Shown: one piece after another, positions 8,502 through 16,214 of the stretch
How the letters are laid out: each line of letters starts with the position of its first letter
How positions within the stretch are numbered: the first letter of the stretch is position 1
Assembly (NCBI GenBank): GCA_910579645.1
Contig: CAJTVK010000021.1
Location: forward strand, 1-43,907
Source: an uncultured Lachnospiraceae bacterium
Lineage (GTDB): Bacteria > Bacillota > Clostridia > Lachnospirales > Lachnospiraceae
Direction of reading: 5' to 3'
DNA: 43,907 bases
Notes under the pieces: generated by a model
The model's input: only the letters and a program-made list of their open reading frames with translations
The model's database searches: none
What the model was told of the DNA's origin: nothing
Program-made: the position numbers and the translations under genes

Positions 8502-8715
8502 GCCGGGGAAAAGAGCAAGCCGGGGAAAAAGGGCAAGCCGGAAAAAGGGGCAAGCCGGGAAAAGGGGCAAGCTTGGAAAAAAGGGCAAGCCGGAAAAAAT
8601 AGGCAAGTTGGAAAAAAAGGCAAGCCGGGGAAAAGGGCAAGCCGGGGAAAAGGGCAAGCCGCTAAAAAGGGGCAAGCCGGAAAAAAATAGAAAAGCCGGA
8701 AAAATGGGAAAACCG
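8502..8715 (+). repeat. Purine-rich minisatellite, about 12 units of 16-19 bp
   Basis: The units approximate GGGGAAAAGGGCAAGCC, with variants such as GGAAAAAGGGGCAAGCC and TTGGAAAAAAGGCAAG. They start right after the stop of the GT2 gene and end about 50 bases before the next open frame. The plus strand is almost pure purine apart from the CAAGCC blocks. Unit length is not a multiple of three, so the open frames through it (Lys/Gly-rich forward, Leu/Pro/Phe-rich reverse) look incidental. Divergence between units suggests an old array with recent local duplication of GGGGAAAAGGGCAAGCC near 8622-8655. Confidence 0.85.
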
Positions 8716-8883
8716 AAAATAGTGTAACAGCCGGATGGAAACGGGGCATGAAGCCGTGAAATGACAGCGGGGGCGGATTACGGGGCGGAAAGGCAGGGCC
8801 GGAAAATGGGAAAAGGCATAAAAAGAAGCCAGGAAACAGGCGGAGGTCTGTGGCCCGGAAGAAGAGAAGAAGGGAAAGCCGGC

Positions 8884-10725
8884 ATGAAATCTGCGGAATG
8901 GGGAAGAAAGAAATGGGCGGCGGCATTTGCCGCATTGCTTGTTCTGCAGGTTCTGGTGATTATTTACTTTGGCGGTAGGAAAACAGGGTTTCATGAAGAT
9001 GAATATTATTCTTTTTATTCTACCAACCGGACGGCCGGGCTGTATGAGCCGGACAGGGAATGGGTAGAGAGGGATTCGTTCCGCAATGAATTTGTGGTTT
9101 TGCCGGGAGAGCAGTTCCGCTATGGTTTGGTGGCCACGGTGCAGTCCTGGGATGTGCATCCGCCTTTTTATTATTTTATTTTACATACTGCCTGTTCCTT
9201 TTTCCCCGGAGTATTCAGCAAATGGCTGGGCATCGGGGTGAATCTGGCTGCTTTCTGCCTGAATTTCTGCCTGCTTTCCTGGCTGGCTTATATGGTGACC
9301 GGACGGAATAAAAGGCTGGCATGGATGGTGGCGGCCGTGCATGGGTTTCATCCGGTGATTATTTCGGGGGTTATGTTCATCCGGATGTATGAATGGCTTA
9401 CGGTATTTGTGCTGCTTTGTGCGTGTCTGCATGTAAAGGCGGTACTGAAAAGGGAGAAGCCGGGCTTTATAAACTTCTTGCTTCCTTTGGCGGCAGTCAA
9501 TTATTTGGGATTTTTGACACAGTATTATTATATTATATTTTTGTTTTTCATGGCTGTGGGATTTTGTCTGTGGAAGCTTTGGTTTATATGTGCGGGCAGC
9601 GAATCGAGCGGATGCCCGCATAATTCCGACGACAGCCGCGAAGGCCGAGAACTTTGCCGCTGCGGGGAAAAGGCATTGGTTTCCGGGGGGGAAAGCGGAC
9701 ATGCCGGCAGAGGCATTTGGTGGGTTCCGGAGAAGGCGGCGCTGAAAAGGGGTTTTTGGGAGTGTGTGAAATATGGCTGTGTCTGTGGAATATCCCTGCT
9801 GTTGGCAGTGGTCAGCTATCCTGCAAGCCTGTCCCATATTTTTCGGGGATATCGGGGAACCGGCGCGGTTTCGGAATTTCTGGATACGGGGAATACGGGA
9901 GAACGGCTGAAGTTTTTTGGAGGGCTGCTGAATGACTATCTGTTTGACGGGTATCTTTGGCTGTGGCTTGCCCTTATGGCAGGCATGGGAATTGTCCTGT
10001 TCGTAAAAGGAAGAAAAGCAAGAACCGAAGCCGGCGCGGCATTGTCCGCGGGGAAGGAAGCGGAACCGGCGGGTGTACGGAGGAACGGGCATAGTAAAGA
10101 GGGACTTGCGGCATTTCTGATACTGTTCTTTGCGGCGGCGGGGTATTTCTTCACGGTATCCAAGACGGCTCTTTTGCTGTTTGAGACATCCAACCGTTAT
10201 CAGCTTCCCATATACGGTATTGTGCTGCTGCTGGCCATAACGGCACTGGCCGGGGCATGGAAGCGTTTGGCTGATTTATACTGCGAAGATAATGCCGCAG
10301 GCAGGAACCGTTGGCTGGCGGCAGGGAGTATTGTGCTGCTTTTTCTGTTTTTTGCCGGAGAGGTGCATGAAATGATTTCCGGGAAGGTGATTTTCCTTTA
10401 TGAGGAGGATGCGGAAAATGTAAAATATGCCAAGGAAAACGCACATAGGACGGTCATTGTCCTTTACAATGACGCTACGCCTTATCATGTATGGTGGCGG
10501 TCACAGGAATTGATGGAGTACGACAGGATATATTTTGCCAGCGAGGGGAATAAGGAACCGATTGCGGACGATATTATCTGTGACAGTGACAAGCTTGTTG
10601 TTTATGCGGCGGATTATGATACGCAGGAGGAAAGCCTTGCCATGATACTTGAAAGCAATCCGGGGCTGAAAGGCTATCGGCTGGTTTCGCGCAATGGGTT
10701 GTGGAGTATTTATGAGTTTGAGTAG
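8884..10725 (+). CDS. Polytopic GT-C-type glycosyltransferase (GT39/PMT-like)
   Basis: A 613-residue membrane protein with about 10-12 hydrophobic segments. After the first transmembrane helix comes an acidic loop motif HEDEYYS (residues 37-43), then WDVHPPFYYF (about 89-98). These match the DE/DH-type catalytic loop and the HPP motif of GT39-related transferases that use polyprenyl-phosphate sugars on the outer face of the membrane. A hydrophilic insertion near residues 225-285 lies between helices. The C-terminal domain after about residue 500 is soluble. The frame is open from 8761, but ATG 8884 fits the hydrophobic start. It is a likely partner for the GtrB-like enzyme at 23846. Confidence 0.82.
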   Translation: MKSAEWGRKKWAAAFAALLVLQVLVIIYFGGRKTGFHEDEYYSFYSTNRTAGLYEPDREWVERDSFRNEFVVLPGEQFRYGLVATVQSWDVHPPFYYFILHTACSFFPGVFSKWLGIGVNLAAFCLNFCLLSWLAYMVTGRNKRLAWMVAAVHGFHPVIISGVMFIRMYEWLTVFVLLCACLHVKAVLKREKPGFINFLLPLAAVNYLGFLTQYYYIIFLFFMAVGFCLWKLWFICAGSESSGCPHNSDDSREGRELCRCGEKALVSGGESGHAGRGIWWVPEKAALKRGFWECVKYGCVCGISLLLAVVSYPASLSHIFRGYRGTGAVSEFLDTGNTGERLKFFGGLLNDYLFDGYLWLWLALMAGMGIVLFVKGRKARTEAGAALSAGKEAEPAGVRRNGHSKEGLAAFLILFFAAAGYFFTVSKTALLLFETSNRYQLPIYGIVLLLAITALAGAWKRLADLYCEDNAAGRNRWLAAGSIVLLFLFFAGEVHEMISGKVIFLYEEDAENVKYAKENAHRTVIVLYNDATPYHVWWRSQELMEYDRIYFASEGNKEPIADDIICDSDKLVVYAADYDTQEESLAMILESNPGLKGYRLVSRNGLWSIYEFE

Positions 10726-10863
10726 CATTCCTTGGCGAAGTTGGGGTAAACTATTGTATGAAATTTTTTTCCGGTACTTTTCCGGGCGGAAATCGGAGTT
10801 CTGCTTTGCATGGCATGTCAAAGCGTGCTTGGCTTATGAAAGCGTAAAGAGGGAGTGAGTTCT

Positions 10864-11625
10864 ATGGCAATACCTACAAACATAAGAACATTGTTATCAA
10901 ATAATGTGGTGGAATGGGCAAGGATTGAGTTCAAGGAAACTTGGAATGCGGAAGCGGACCGTTTCTTTAATTATCCTTTTGCCGCTGTGGAAGAGGCGTT
11001 GTCAAATGCAGTGTATCATCGGGCATATGATGAACGTGAGCCCATTGAAGTGCGGGTGGAAAAGGATAGAATAGAAATTGTCAGTTTTCCGGGACCGGAT
11101 CGTTCGGTAACGGTGGAAGGGCTGAAAAATTATAGAGTGACAAATAGGCGATACCGAAACAGAAGGATTGGCGATTTTTTAAAAGAACTGCACCTTACGG
11201 AAGGGAGAAATACGGGATTTAAGAAAATTTTGAACGCTATGGAGGCGAATGGGTCGCCGAAGCCGGAATTTGAAACGGATGAGGCACACAGTTATTTTAT
11301 ATCCAGGTTGTTTATACACCAAGGGTTTGTGCAGGAGAAAAAGGCGGACGGAGGTATGTCAACCCCAAATTCAACCCCATCAACCCCAAATTCAACCCCA
11401 AATTTTGTTTCAGATACAGTGTATCAGTATGAATTACATGGTTTTAGTCTGCGGGGGCAGATTTTGGAACTGATAAAGAAAAACCCTTCAATAGCGAAAA
11501 AGAAAATGGCAGAGATATTGGGAGTTTCGATGTATGCTTTAAAAAAAGAATTGGCGGCAATGAGCGAGGAACATGTCGCCGAGTTTGTAGGGTTCAGCAG
11601 GAGCGGTAAGTGGGTAGTCTATTAA
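10864..11625 (+). CDS. Internally deleted AlbA/RecG-like ATPase-fold regulator
   Basis: The 253-residue product begins MAIPTNIRTLL...EFKETW, the usual N-terminus of Schlafen/AlbA_2-type putative transcriptional regulators. It then jumps directly to ADRFFNYPFAAVEEALSNAV, which in intact relatives lies about 200 or more residues later at the start of the HATPase_c_4 (RecG-like C-terminal) domain. The AlbA_2 domain core is therefore missing while the frame is kept. The remainder is conserved (EEALSNAVYHRAYD, LKELHLTEGRNTGFKKIL). It is followed by a Ser-Thr-Pro-Asn repeat (about residues 164-180, from AACCCCAAATTC repeats) and a C-terminal winged-helix-like segment. GAGGGAG precedes ATG 10864. 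It is probably a degraded or repurposed gene. Confidence 0.75.
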   Translation: MAIPTNIRTLLSNNVVEWARIEFKETWNAEADRFFNYPFAAVEEALSNAVYHRAYDEREPIEVRVEKDRIEIVSFPGPDRSVTVEGLKNYRVTNRRYRNRRIGDFLKELHLTEGRNTGFKKILNAMEANGSPKPEFETDEAHSYFISRLFIHQGFVQEKKADGGMSTPNSTPSTPNSTPNFVSDTVYQYELHGFSLRGQILELIKKNPSIAKKKMAEILGVSMYALKKELAAMSEEHVAEFVGFSRSGKWVVY

Positions 11626-11666
11626 TCAAAGGAAGCGGGTGATTTATTTTGCTGCAGGAAGATATT

Positions 11667-12905
11667 ATGCCGATTGTAAAAGAGACAATCAGCGTTTCTA
11701 TAAAACGGAATACACATCGTGGATTTATCGGGTGGAGCGGATGTGACAGCATCTGTATGGATATGCAGGACTGTCAGGAGATGTGCCGGCGGCTGCTTGA
11801 GGCAGGCCGGTGCATGGAAGCTTTGGAAGCATCTGCCTATATATTGGTGTCCGGAGTGAAGCTGGCTTCCCATGCGGACAGCAGTTCAGGGCTGCTTACG
11901 GAGGTGGTCTTAAGCACGATGAAGTTGACGGAAGCATGTACAAAAGAGATTGCAGGGCAGGAAAAGAAAATGCGTGATAAGGCACTTGCCATGCTTATAA
12001 AGGAAGCTCGGAAGAAAGCCTTTGACGGGTGGACAGAGTGGCGCTATGGTTTGCTGAAATGCGGGATATGCCTGTGTGACGGGAAAAGTGCGGAAAAATT
12101 GGAAAATGCATTGGATATTTTATTGGAAGGCATAGAAGAGGATTGTTTTCCGGAATATAAAAGGAAAGAGGATTGGCTGGTAAGATACTATTTACATAGG
12201 CATCTGCTCGGAAAAGAAGCTGTGAGGACAGAACTGTATGATCATATCGGAATAAAGGAATTCTGCATCATTGCCATACGGGATGCCATGGAGTCCGGAG
12301 ATTTTGATGAGGCGGAGAGGCTTTGCCTGGATAAGGCGGAAGCTGAGGAAAGACGGTATTACCGTAAAAATGACCCGGAGGACTGGAATAACCTGCTGTT
12401 TCAAGTGTATGAAAGGGCAGGAGATACGGAAAAGCAGATGATGCAGGCAAAAAAGCTGTTATTGTTTGGAAACGAGAAGTTCTGGGAGGTTTTAAAGCAG
12501 ATTCATGAGGCAAACGGCACATGGAAGTCGGTTTATCAGGGTTTGCTGGAGGAACTGAAGGACAGCAGGCAGGGTATTTGTTACCGCACTATTCTGATAG
12601 ACGAAAACGAGAAAGAACGGCTGATGGAGGATGTGGAGGGGAATCCTTATGATTTATTTTATTATGGCGGGCTTCTGGCGGAAGAGTATCCGGAACGGAT
12701 TTATGTGTTATGTGATACCGTAATTCGTCAACAGTGCGCGGAAGCGAAGGACAGGAGGGAGTATAGAAAGGTGGCAAAGCAAATTGCACAGCTGATAAAA
12801 TGGGGAGGGGAAGATACAGCCCAGAAGCTGATTGGGGAACTGATGCAGGCATATCCAAGAAGGCTTGCATTGGCGGATGAATTGAAAAAACTGGAAAAAG
12901 CGTGA
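11667..12905 (+). CDS. Helical-repeat protein like the C-terminal half of SWIM zinc-finger proteins
   Basis: A 412-residue, almost wholly alpha-helical protein with TPR-like helix pairs (AMESGDFDEAERLCLDKAEAE, VYERAGDTEKQMMQAKKLLL) ending in YPRRLALADELKKLEKA. That ending and the HADSSSG segment near residue 70 resemble the C-terminal helical region of clostridial SWIM zinc-finger proteins. The N-terminal CxC..CxH zinc finger is absent, so this is either a truncated gene or a stand-alone relative. ATG 11667 has AGGAAG five bases upstream; a TTG start at 11649 is the alternative. It lies 43 bases before the DIP1984 gene and is probably co-transcribed. Confidence 0.6.
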   Translation: MPIVKETISVSIKRNTHRGFIGWSGCDSICMDMQDCQEMCRRLLEAGRCMEALEASAYILVSGVKLASHADSSSGLLTEVVLSTMKLTEACTKEIAGQEKKMRDKALAMLIKEARKKAFDGWTEWRYGLLKCGICLCDGKSAEKLENALDILLEGIEEDCFPEYKRKEDWLVRYYLHRHLLGKEAVRTELYDHIGIKEFCIIAIRDAMESGDFDEAERLCLDKAEAEERRYYRKNDPEDWNNLLFQVYERAGDTEKQMMQAKKLLLFGNEKFWEVLKQIHEANGTWKSVYQGLLEELKDSRQGICYRTILIDENEKERLMEDVEGNPYDLFYYGGLLAEEYPERIYVLCDTVIRQQCAEAKDRREYRKVAKQIAQLIKWGGEDTAQKLIGELMQAYPRRLALADELKKLEKA

Positions 12906-12948
12906 AGGGAAAAAGTGCGGCGGGGCAAAATGTATAGGAGGATGAGAA

Positions 12949-13401
12949 ATGAAATTGGCAGCAGCATTGTCGGAACGGTCAGAGTTGCAAAAGCGGCTTT
13001 CGGAACTTGGAAACAGGCTGAATAATAATTCTAAAGTGCAGGAAGGAGAGGAACCGTCGGAATCGCCGGAGGAACTGATGGAGGAACTGAACCGGGTGAC
13101 TGACCGGATGGAAGAATTGATTACCAAGATTAATTTGACGAACAGCAGGACGATAAAGGACGGAAAAACCATAACCGAGTATCTTGCTCACAGAGATTGC
13201 CTGAAGAGTAAAATTCAGATTATGAGGAATTTTCTGGACAATGCCAGCAATAAGGTCAGCCGTATGACGCATTCGGAAATCAGAATAAAAAGCACCGTGT
13301 CTGTGCCGGAGATTCAGAAAAAAGTTGATATGCTGTCCAAGGAACTGCGTGAAACGGACGAACTCATTCAGGAAGTGAACTGGACAACGGAATTGAAGTG
13401 A
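12949..13401 (+). CDS. DIP1984-family protein
   Basis: A 150-residue charged, coiled-coil-rich protein (KLAAALSERSELQKRLSEL) with the internal signature INLTNSRT..DGKTITEYLAHRD. This matches the DIP1984 family, which has sometimes been annotated as septicolysin. The biochemical role is not established. From memory, comparative-genomic surveys of RNA-repair loci (RtcB ligase, SPFH/Band-7 scaffold) found such genes near a tRNA-like RNA, and here a tRNA-like fold begins 70 bases after the stop. AGGAGGATGAGAA precedes the ATG. Confidence 0.85.
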   Translation: MKLAAALSERSELQKRLSELGNRLNNNSKVQEGEEPSESPEELMEELNRVTDRMEELITKINLTNSRTIKDGKTITEYLAHRDCLKSKIQIMRNFLDNASNKVSRMTHSEIRIKSTVSVPEIQKKVDMLSKELRETDELIQEVNWTTELK

Positions 13402-13470
13402 AATTGCAAGGAAAAATGCAGTGATAATTTTAGCGATATAGAAAGAAACGGAAATTCAGAAGGTAACCCG

Positions 13471-13570
13471 GCAGGGTGGATGTATCTCATACGGCAGAGA
13501 AAGTGCCGTAATGGCAGGGGCGTGGGCAGCCCCCGGGGTTCGATTCCTCATATGACAGAGCATGCCCTGT
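13471..13570 (+). ncRNA. tRNA-like structured RNA next to the DIP1984 gene
   Basis: The elements are contiguous. A D-arm follows a TA pair: TCTC (13485-13488), loop ATACGGCA with the conserved GG, GAGA (13497-13500). Next come a short hairpin TGCC-GTAAT-GGCA (13504-13516) in the anticodon-arm position and a variable-arm-like hairpin GGGGC-GTGGGCA-GCCCC (13517-13533). A T-arm follows with loop TTCGATT (13539-13545) and stem GGGG/CCTC. An 8-bp outer helix, GCAGGGTG (13471-13478) with TGCCCTGT (13563-13570), can close it, leaving 12 unpaired bases 3' of the T-arm. There is no normal 7-base anticodon loop and no encoded CCA, so it should not be a decoding tRNA. An alternative 73-nt fold pairs TCTCATA (13485) with TATGACA (13551). 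Confidence 0.6.
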
Positions 13571-13765
13571 AAGGAAACATGTGTAAAGATACATTTCATG
13601 GTTATTACCGCTGCATCAGCTGCCGGGCGAGGGTGGGATTGGGAAGCTGCAAAGACAAAGGTTCGAGTAAGAACGTGATTCCCGAAGCGGGCTGCGGCTT
13701 AGCTTAATGGTATTGCGTGCGGACAGTGACAATTTATGGATTTTTAGCGAGGGAAACATGGCGGC
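13571..13765 (+). other. Structured non-coding stretch after the tRNA-like RNA
   Basis: No ORF is credible here. A hairpin can form from GGGAA (near 13640) and TTCCC (near 13679), enclosing GTTC-GAGTAA-GAAC. A second D-arm-like string, TA-GCTT-AATGGTA-TTGC, lies at 13700-13716, but its stem has only two pairs and no T-arm follows. This may be the 3' part of a longer structured transcript or a decayed second tRNA-like copy. Confidence 0.35.
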
Positions 13766-13770
13766 ACTAT

Positions 13771-13798
13771 TTTCAACCCTATTTTTTTATGCTATACT
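13771..13798 (+). promoter_or_regulatory. Promoter for the pseudaminic acid cluster
   Basis: An extended -10, TGCTATACT (13790-13798), and a weak TTTCAA -35 at 13771-13776 lie about 60 bases before the pseB ATG. AGGAGG at 13850-13855 is the pseB RBS. It is the only evident promoter before the pse genes and probably drives the run to 25.7 kb. Confidence 0.5.
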
Positions 13799-13861
13799 GT
13801 GCGTTGAAGACTGAAAAAAATGGTAAGAATAAGAGCATAGACAGATATAGGAGGAAACAGG

Positions 13862-14857
13862 ATGCTGAATAATAAAACAATATTGATTACGGGAGGAACC
13901 GGCTCCTTCGGGAACTGTTTCACCCAGTATGTGCTGGAACATTATGAGCCGAAGAAGATTATCATATACTCAAGGGATGAGTTCAAGCAGTTTCTGATGG
14001 CATCGAAATTCAAGAAATATGAAGATAAGCTGCGATTCTTTATCGGGGATGTGAGGGATAAGGAGAGGCTGAAAAGAGCCTTTGAAGGGGTGGACTATGT
14101 GATTCATGCCGCGGCGCTGAAGCAGGTGCCGGCCTGTGAATACAATCCCAATGAAGCGATAAAGACCAATATTCACGGAGCGCAGAATGTCATTGACGCG
14201 GCATTGGACTCTGCGGTGAGGAAAGTGGTGGCATTGTCTACGGATAAGGCGGTAAATCCGGTGAATCTGTACGGCGGCACAAAGCTGGTTTCGGACAAGC
14301 TGTTTGTGGCGGCAAATGCCTATGCCGGGACGAAGGATATTAATTTTTCCATTGTACGGTACGGAAATGTGGCGGGAAGCCGGGGATCGGTGATTCCTTT
14401 GTTTCATAATATCGCAAAAAACGGCGGGACGGAACTGCCGATTACGGATTTCAGGATGACCCGTTTCTGGATTAGCCTGACACAGGGGGTAGAATTGGTA
14501 ATTAAGGCATTGGAAGAAGCTACCGGGGGGGAAACTTTTATCAGCAAAATTCCGTCCTTTAAAATTACGGATCTGGCAAAGGCAATGTATCCGGAACTTC
14601 CCATGAAAGAGGTGGGCATCCGGCCGGGGGAGAAGCTGCATGAGATTATGGTCACTACGGAGGATTCTTTTACCACTTACGAATATGAGAAACATTTTAT
14701 CGTTTATCCGCAGGTAGTATGGAACAATAAGCAGCAGCCTGATTTAAGCGGGAAGAAGGTGCCGGAAGGATTTGCATATAGTTCGGGGGATAATACGGAG
14801 TGGCTGACGGTGGAGGATATCCGGGAACTGCTGAAAACGGTGGAACTGGAAAAGTAG
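13862..14857 (+). CDS. pseB: UDP-N-acetylglucosamine 4,6-dehydratase (inverting)
   Basis: A 331-residue short-chain dehydrogenase/reductase that catalyses the first step of pseudaminic acid synthesis: UDP-GlcNAc to UDP-2-acetamido-2,6-dideoxy-beta-L-arabino-hexos-4-ulose. Visible features are the NADP-binding TGGTGSFG (residues 10-17), the catalytic STDK with Asp128 and Lys129, and Tyr137 with Lys141 in YGGTK. These correspond to the Asp-Lys-Tyr set of the Helicobacter FlaA1/PseB enzyme. YSRDEFKQF near residue 36 is typical of PseB. It is full length and followed after 17 bases by pseC, the next enzyme of the pathway. Confidence 0.95.
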   Translation: MLNNKTILITGGTGSFGNCFTQYVLEHYEPKKIIIYSRDEFKQFLMASKFKKYEDKLRFFIGDVRDKERLKRAFEGVDYVIHAAALKQVPACEYNPNEAIKTNIHGAQNVIDAALDSAVRKVVALSTDKAVNPVNLYGGTKLVSDKLFVAANAYAGTKDINFSIVRYGNVAGSRGSVIPLFHNIAKNGGTELPITDFRMTRFWISLTQGVELVIKALEEATGGETFISKIPSFKITDLAKAMYPELPMKEVGIRPGEKLHEIMVTTEDSFTTYEYEKHFIVYPQVVWNNKQQPDLSGKKVPEGFAYSSGDNTEWLTVEDIRELLKTVELEK

Positions 14858-14874
14858 GAAAGGCTGGGATAAGT

Positions 14875-16077
14875 ATGGAGAAACCGGCGGTTTGCGGCGG
14901 CACGCCAGTTAGGGATAAAAAAATATATTACGGCCATCAGTATATTGACGAAGCGGACGTGCAGGCAGTGACGGAGGTGCTGCGTTACCAGGACCTGACC
15001 TGCGGGCCGAAGATAGGGGAACTGGAGCGGAAATTATGTGAGATTACAGGGGCGGAATATGCGGTAGTCTGCAGCAACGGCACGGCGGCATTGCACATTG
15101 CCTGTCTGGCGGCCGGAGTGGGCGAAGGGGATGAGGTGATTACTACGCCGATTACCTTTGCGGCTTCCGCCAACTGTGCCTTATACTGCGGGGCAAAGCC
15201 TGTGTTTGCGGATATCCGGGAAGATACTTATAATATTGACCCGGAGCAGGTAGCCGCCCATGTGACGGAACGGACGAAGGCCGTGGTGGCGGTGGATTAT
15301 ACAGGGCAGTCGGTGGAGGAAGAGGAACTGCTGGAAATCTGCCGGAAAAATCATTTGGTGCTGATTGAGGACGGAGCCCATGTTATCGGAACCAAGTATA
15401 AGGGCAGGCCGAACGGTTCCATTGCGGATATGACGACTTTCAGCTTTCATCCGGTAAAGACAGTGACCGGAGGGGAAGGCGGGGCGGTATTGACAAACAG
15501 CGAAGAATATTACCGGAAACTGCTGCTGTACCGTTCCCATGGCATCACAAGGGATGAGGGGCTGATGGAGCGGGAGCCGGACGGACCGTGGTATTATGAA
15601 CAGGTGGATTTGGGCTATAATTACCGCATGACGGACATACAGGCGGCGCTTCTGATCAGTCAGCTGGATAAGCTGCCTATGTTTTCGGCCAGAAGGAAAG
15701 AAATTGTGGCGCGGTATGACGAGGCTTTCGGAAAACTGCCGCAGCTATATGTGCAGAAAGAAATTCCGGAGTCGGATACTACCAGGCATTTATATATTCT
15801 GCGCATTGTGCCGGAACGGCTGGAGATTGACAGACGGCAGTTTTTTGATGCGCTTTGGGCGGAAAATGTGTGCTGTAACGTACATTATATTCCCACCTAT
15901 TATTTTCCCTATTATGAGCGTCTCGGCTATCGGAGAGGAATCTGTCCCAAAGCGGAAAAACTTTATGAGGAAATCATCAGCCTGCCGCTTTATTATGCCA
16001 TGTCGGATCAGGATGTGGAGGATGTTATCCGCGCGGTGACGAAGATTGCCGTGTATTATGGAAAGAAACAGGATTAG
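14875..16077 (+). CDS. pseC: UDP-4-amino-4,6-dideoxy-L-AltNAc transaminase
   Basis: A 400-residue DegT/DnrJ/EryC1/StrS-family PLP aminotransferase. It should convert the PseB 4-keto product to UDP-4-amino-4,6-dideoxy-beta-L-AltNAc using glutamate. The PLP lysine is Lys195 in SFHPVKTVTGGEGG. Other family landmarks are CSNGTAALHIA, TPITFAASANCALY and EDGAHVIGTKY. ATG 14875 lies in a short gap after pseB and gives the usual PseC N-terminus with YYGHQYIDEADV. The open frame reaches back to 14800, but that part overlaps pseB and is not conserved. Confidence 0.95.
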   Translation: MEKPAVCGGTPVRDKKIYYGHQYIDEADVQAVTEVLRYQDLTCGPKIGELERKLCEITGAEYAVVCSNGTAALHIACLAAGVGEGDEVITTPITFAASANCALYCGAKPVFADIREDTYNIDPEQVAAHVTERTKAVVAVDYTGQSVEEEELLEICRKNHLVLIEDGAHVIGTKYKGRPNGSIADMTTFSFHPVKTVTGGEGGAVLTNSEEYYRKLLLYRSHGITRDEGLMEREPDGPWYYEQVDLGYNYRMTDIQAALLISQLDKLPMFSARRKEIVARYDEAFGKLPQLYVQKEIPESDTTRHLYILRIVPERLEIDRRQFFDALWAENVCCNVHYIPTYYFPYYERLGYRRGICPKAEKLYEEIISLPLYYAMSDQDVEDVIRAVTKIAVYYGKKQD

Positions 16078-16078
16078 A

Positions 16079-16140
16079 AGGTGTCTTAAAATTGCCTTCT
16101 GCCGGAGGTGGGTCACAATTTGCGAAGCTTTAAGAACATG
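16079..16140 (+). repeat. Hairpin repeat, copy 1
   Basis: GTGTCTTAAAATTGCCTTCTG is followed by a loop containing GAGGTGGGTCACAATTTGCG. The downstream arm GAAGCTTTAAGA pairs with it (TCTTAAA/TTTAAGA plus CTTC/GAAG). The loop and left flank are nearly identical to the hairpin at 25714-25799, while the stem sequences differ. It sits just after the pseC stop. Confidence 0.65.
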
Positions 16141-16214
16141 GGCGCTCTTGCAGAAAGAGCCGCAGCAGGTCGCTGACTGAATATAGGGCAACAATCACGC
16201 AGATAGGAGCAGAT

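Noticed and set aside
8502..8715. CRISPR array
   Set aside because: Units are short, adjacent and imperfect with no unique spacers and no cas genes nearby.
8309..8935. Leu/Pro/Phe-rich minus-strand ORFs and a Lys/Gly-rich plus-strand ORF across the minisatellite
   Set aside because: They are products of a stop-free polypurine repeat whose unit is not a codon multiple; no RBS or family supports them.
13485..13557. Ordinary tRNA gene
   Set aside because: The anticodon-position loop has five bases, no standard adjacent 7-bp acceptor with the D-arm fold exists and no CCA follows; the non-coding mimic reading fits better.
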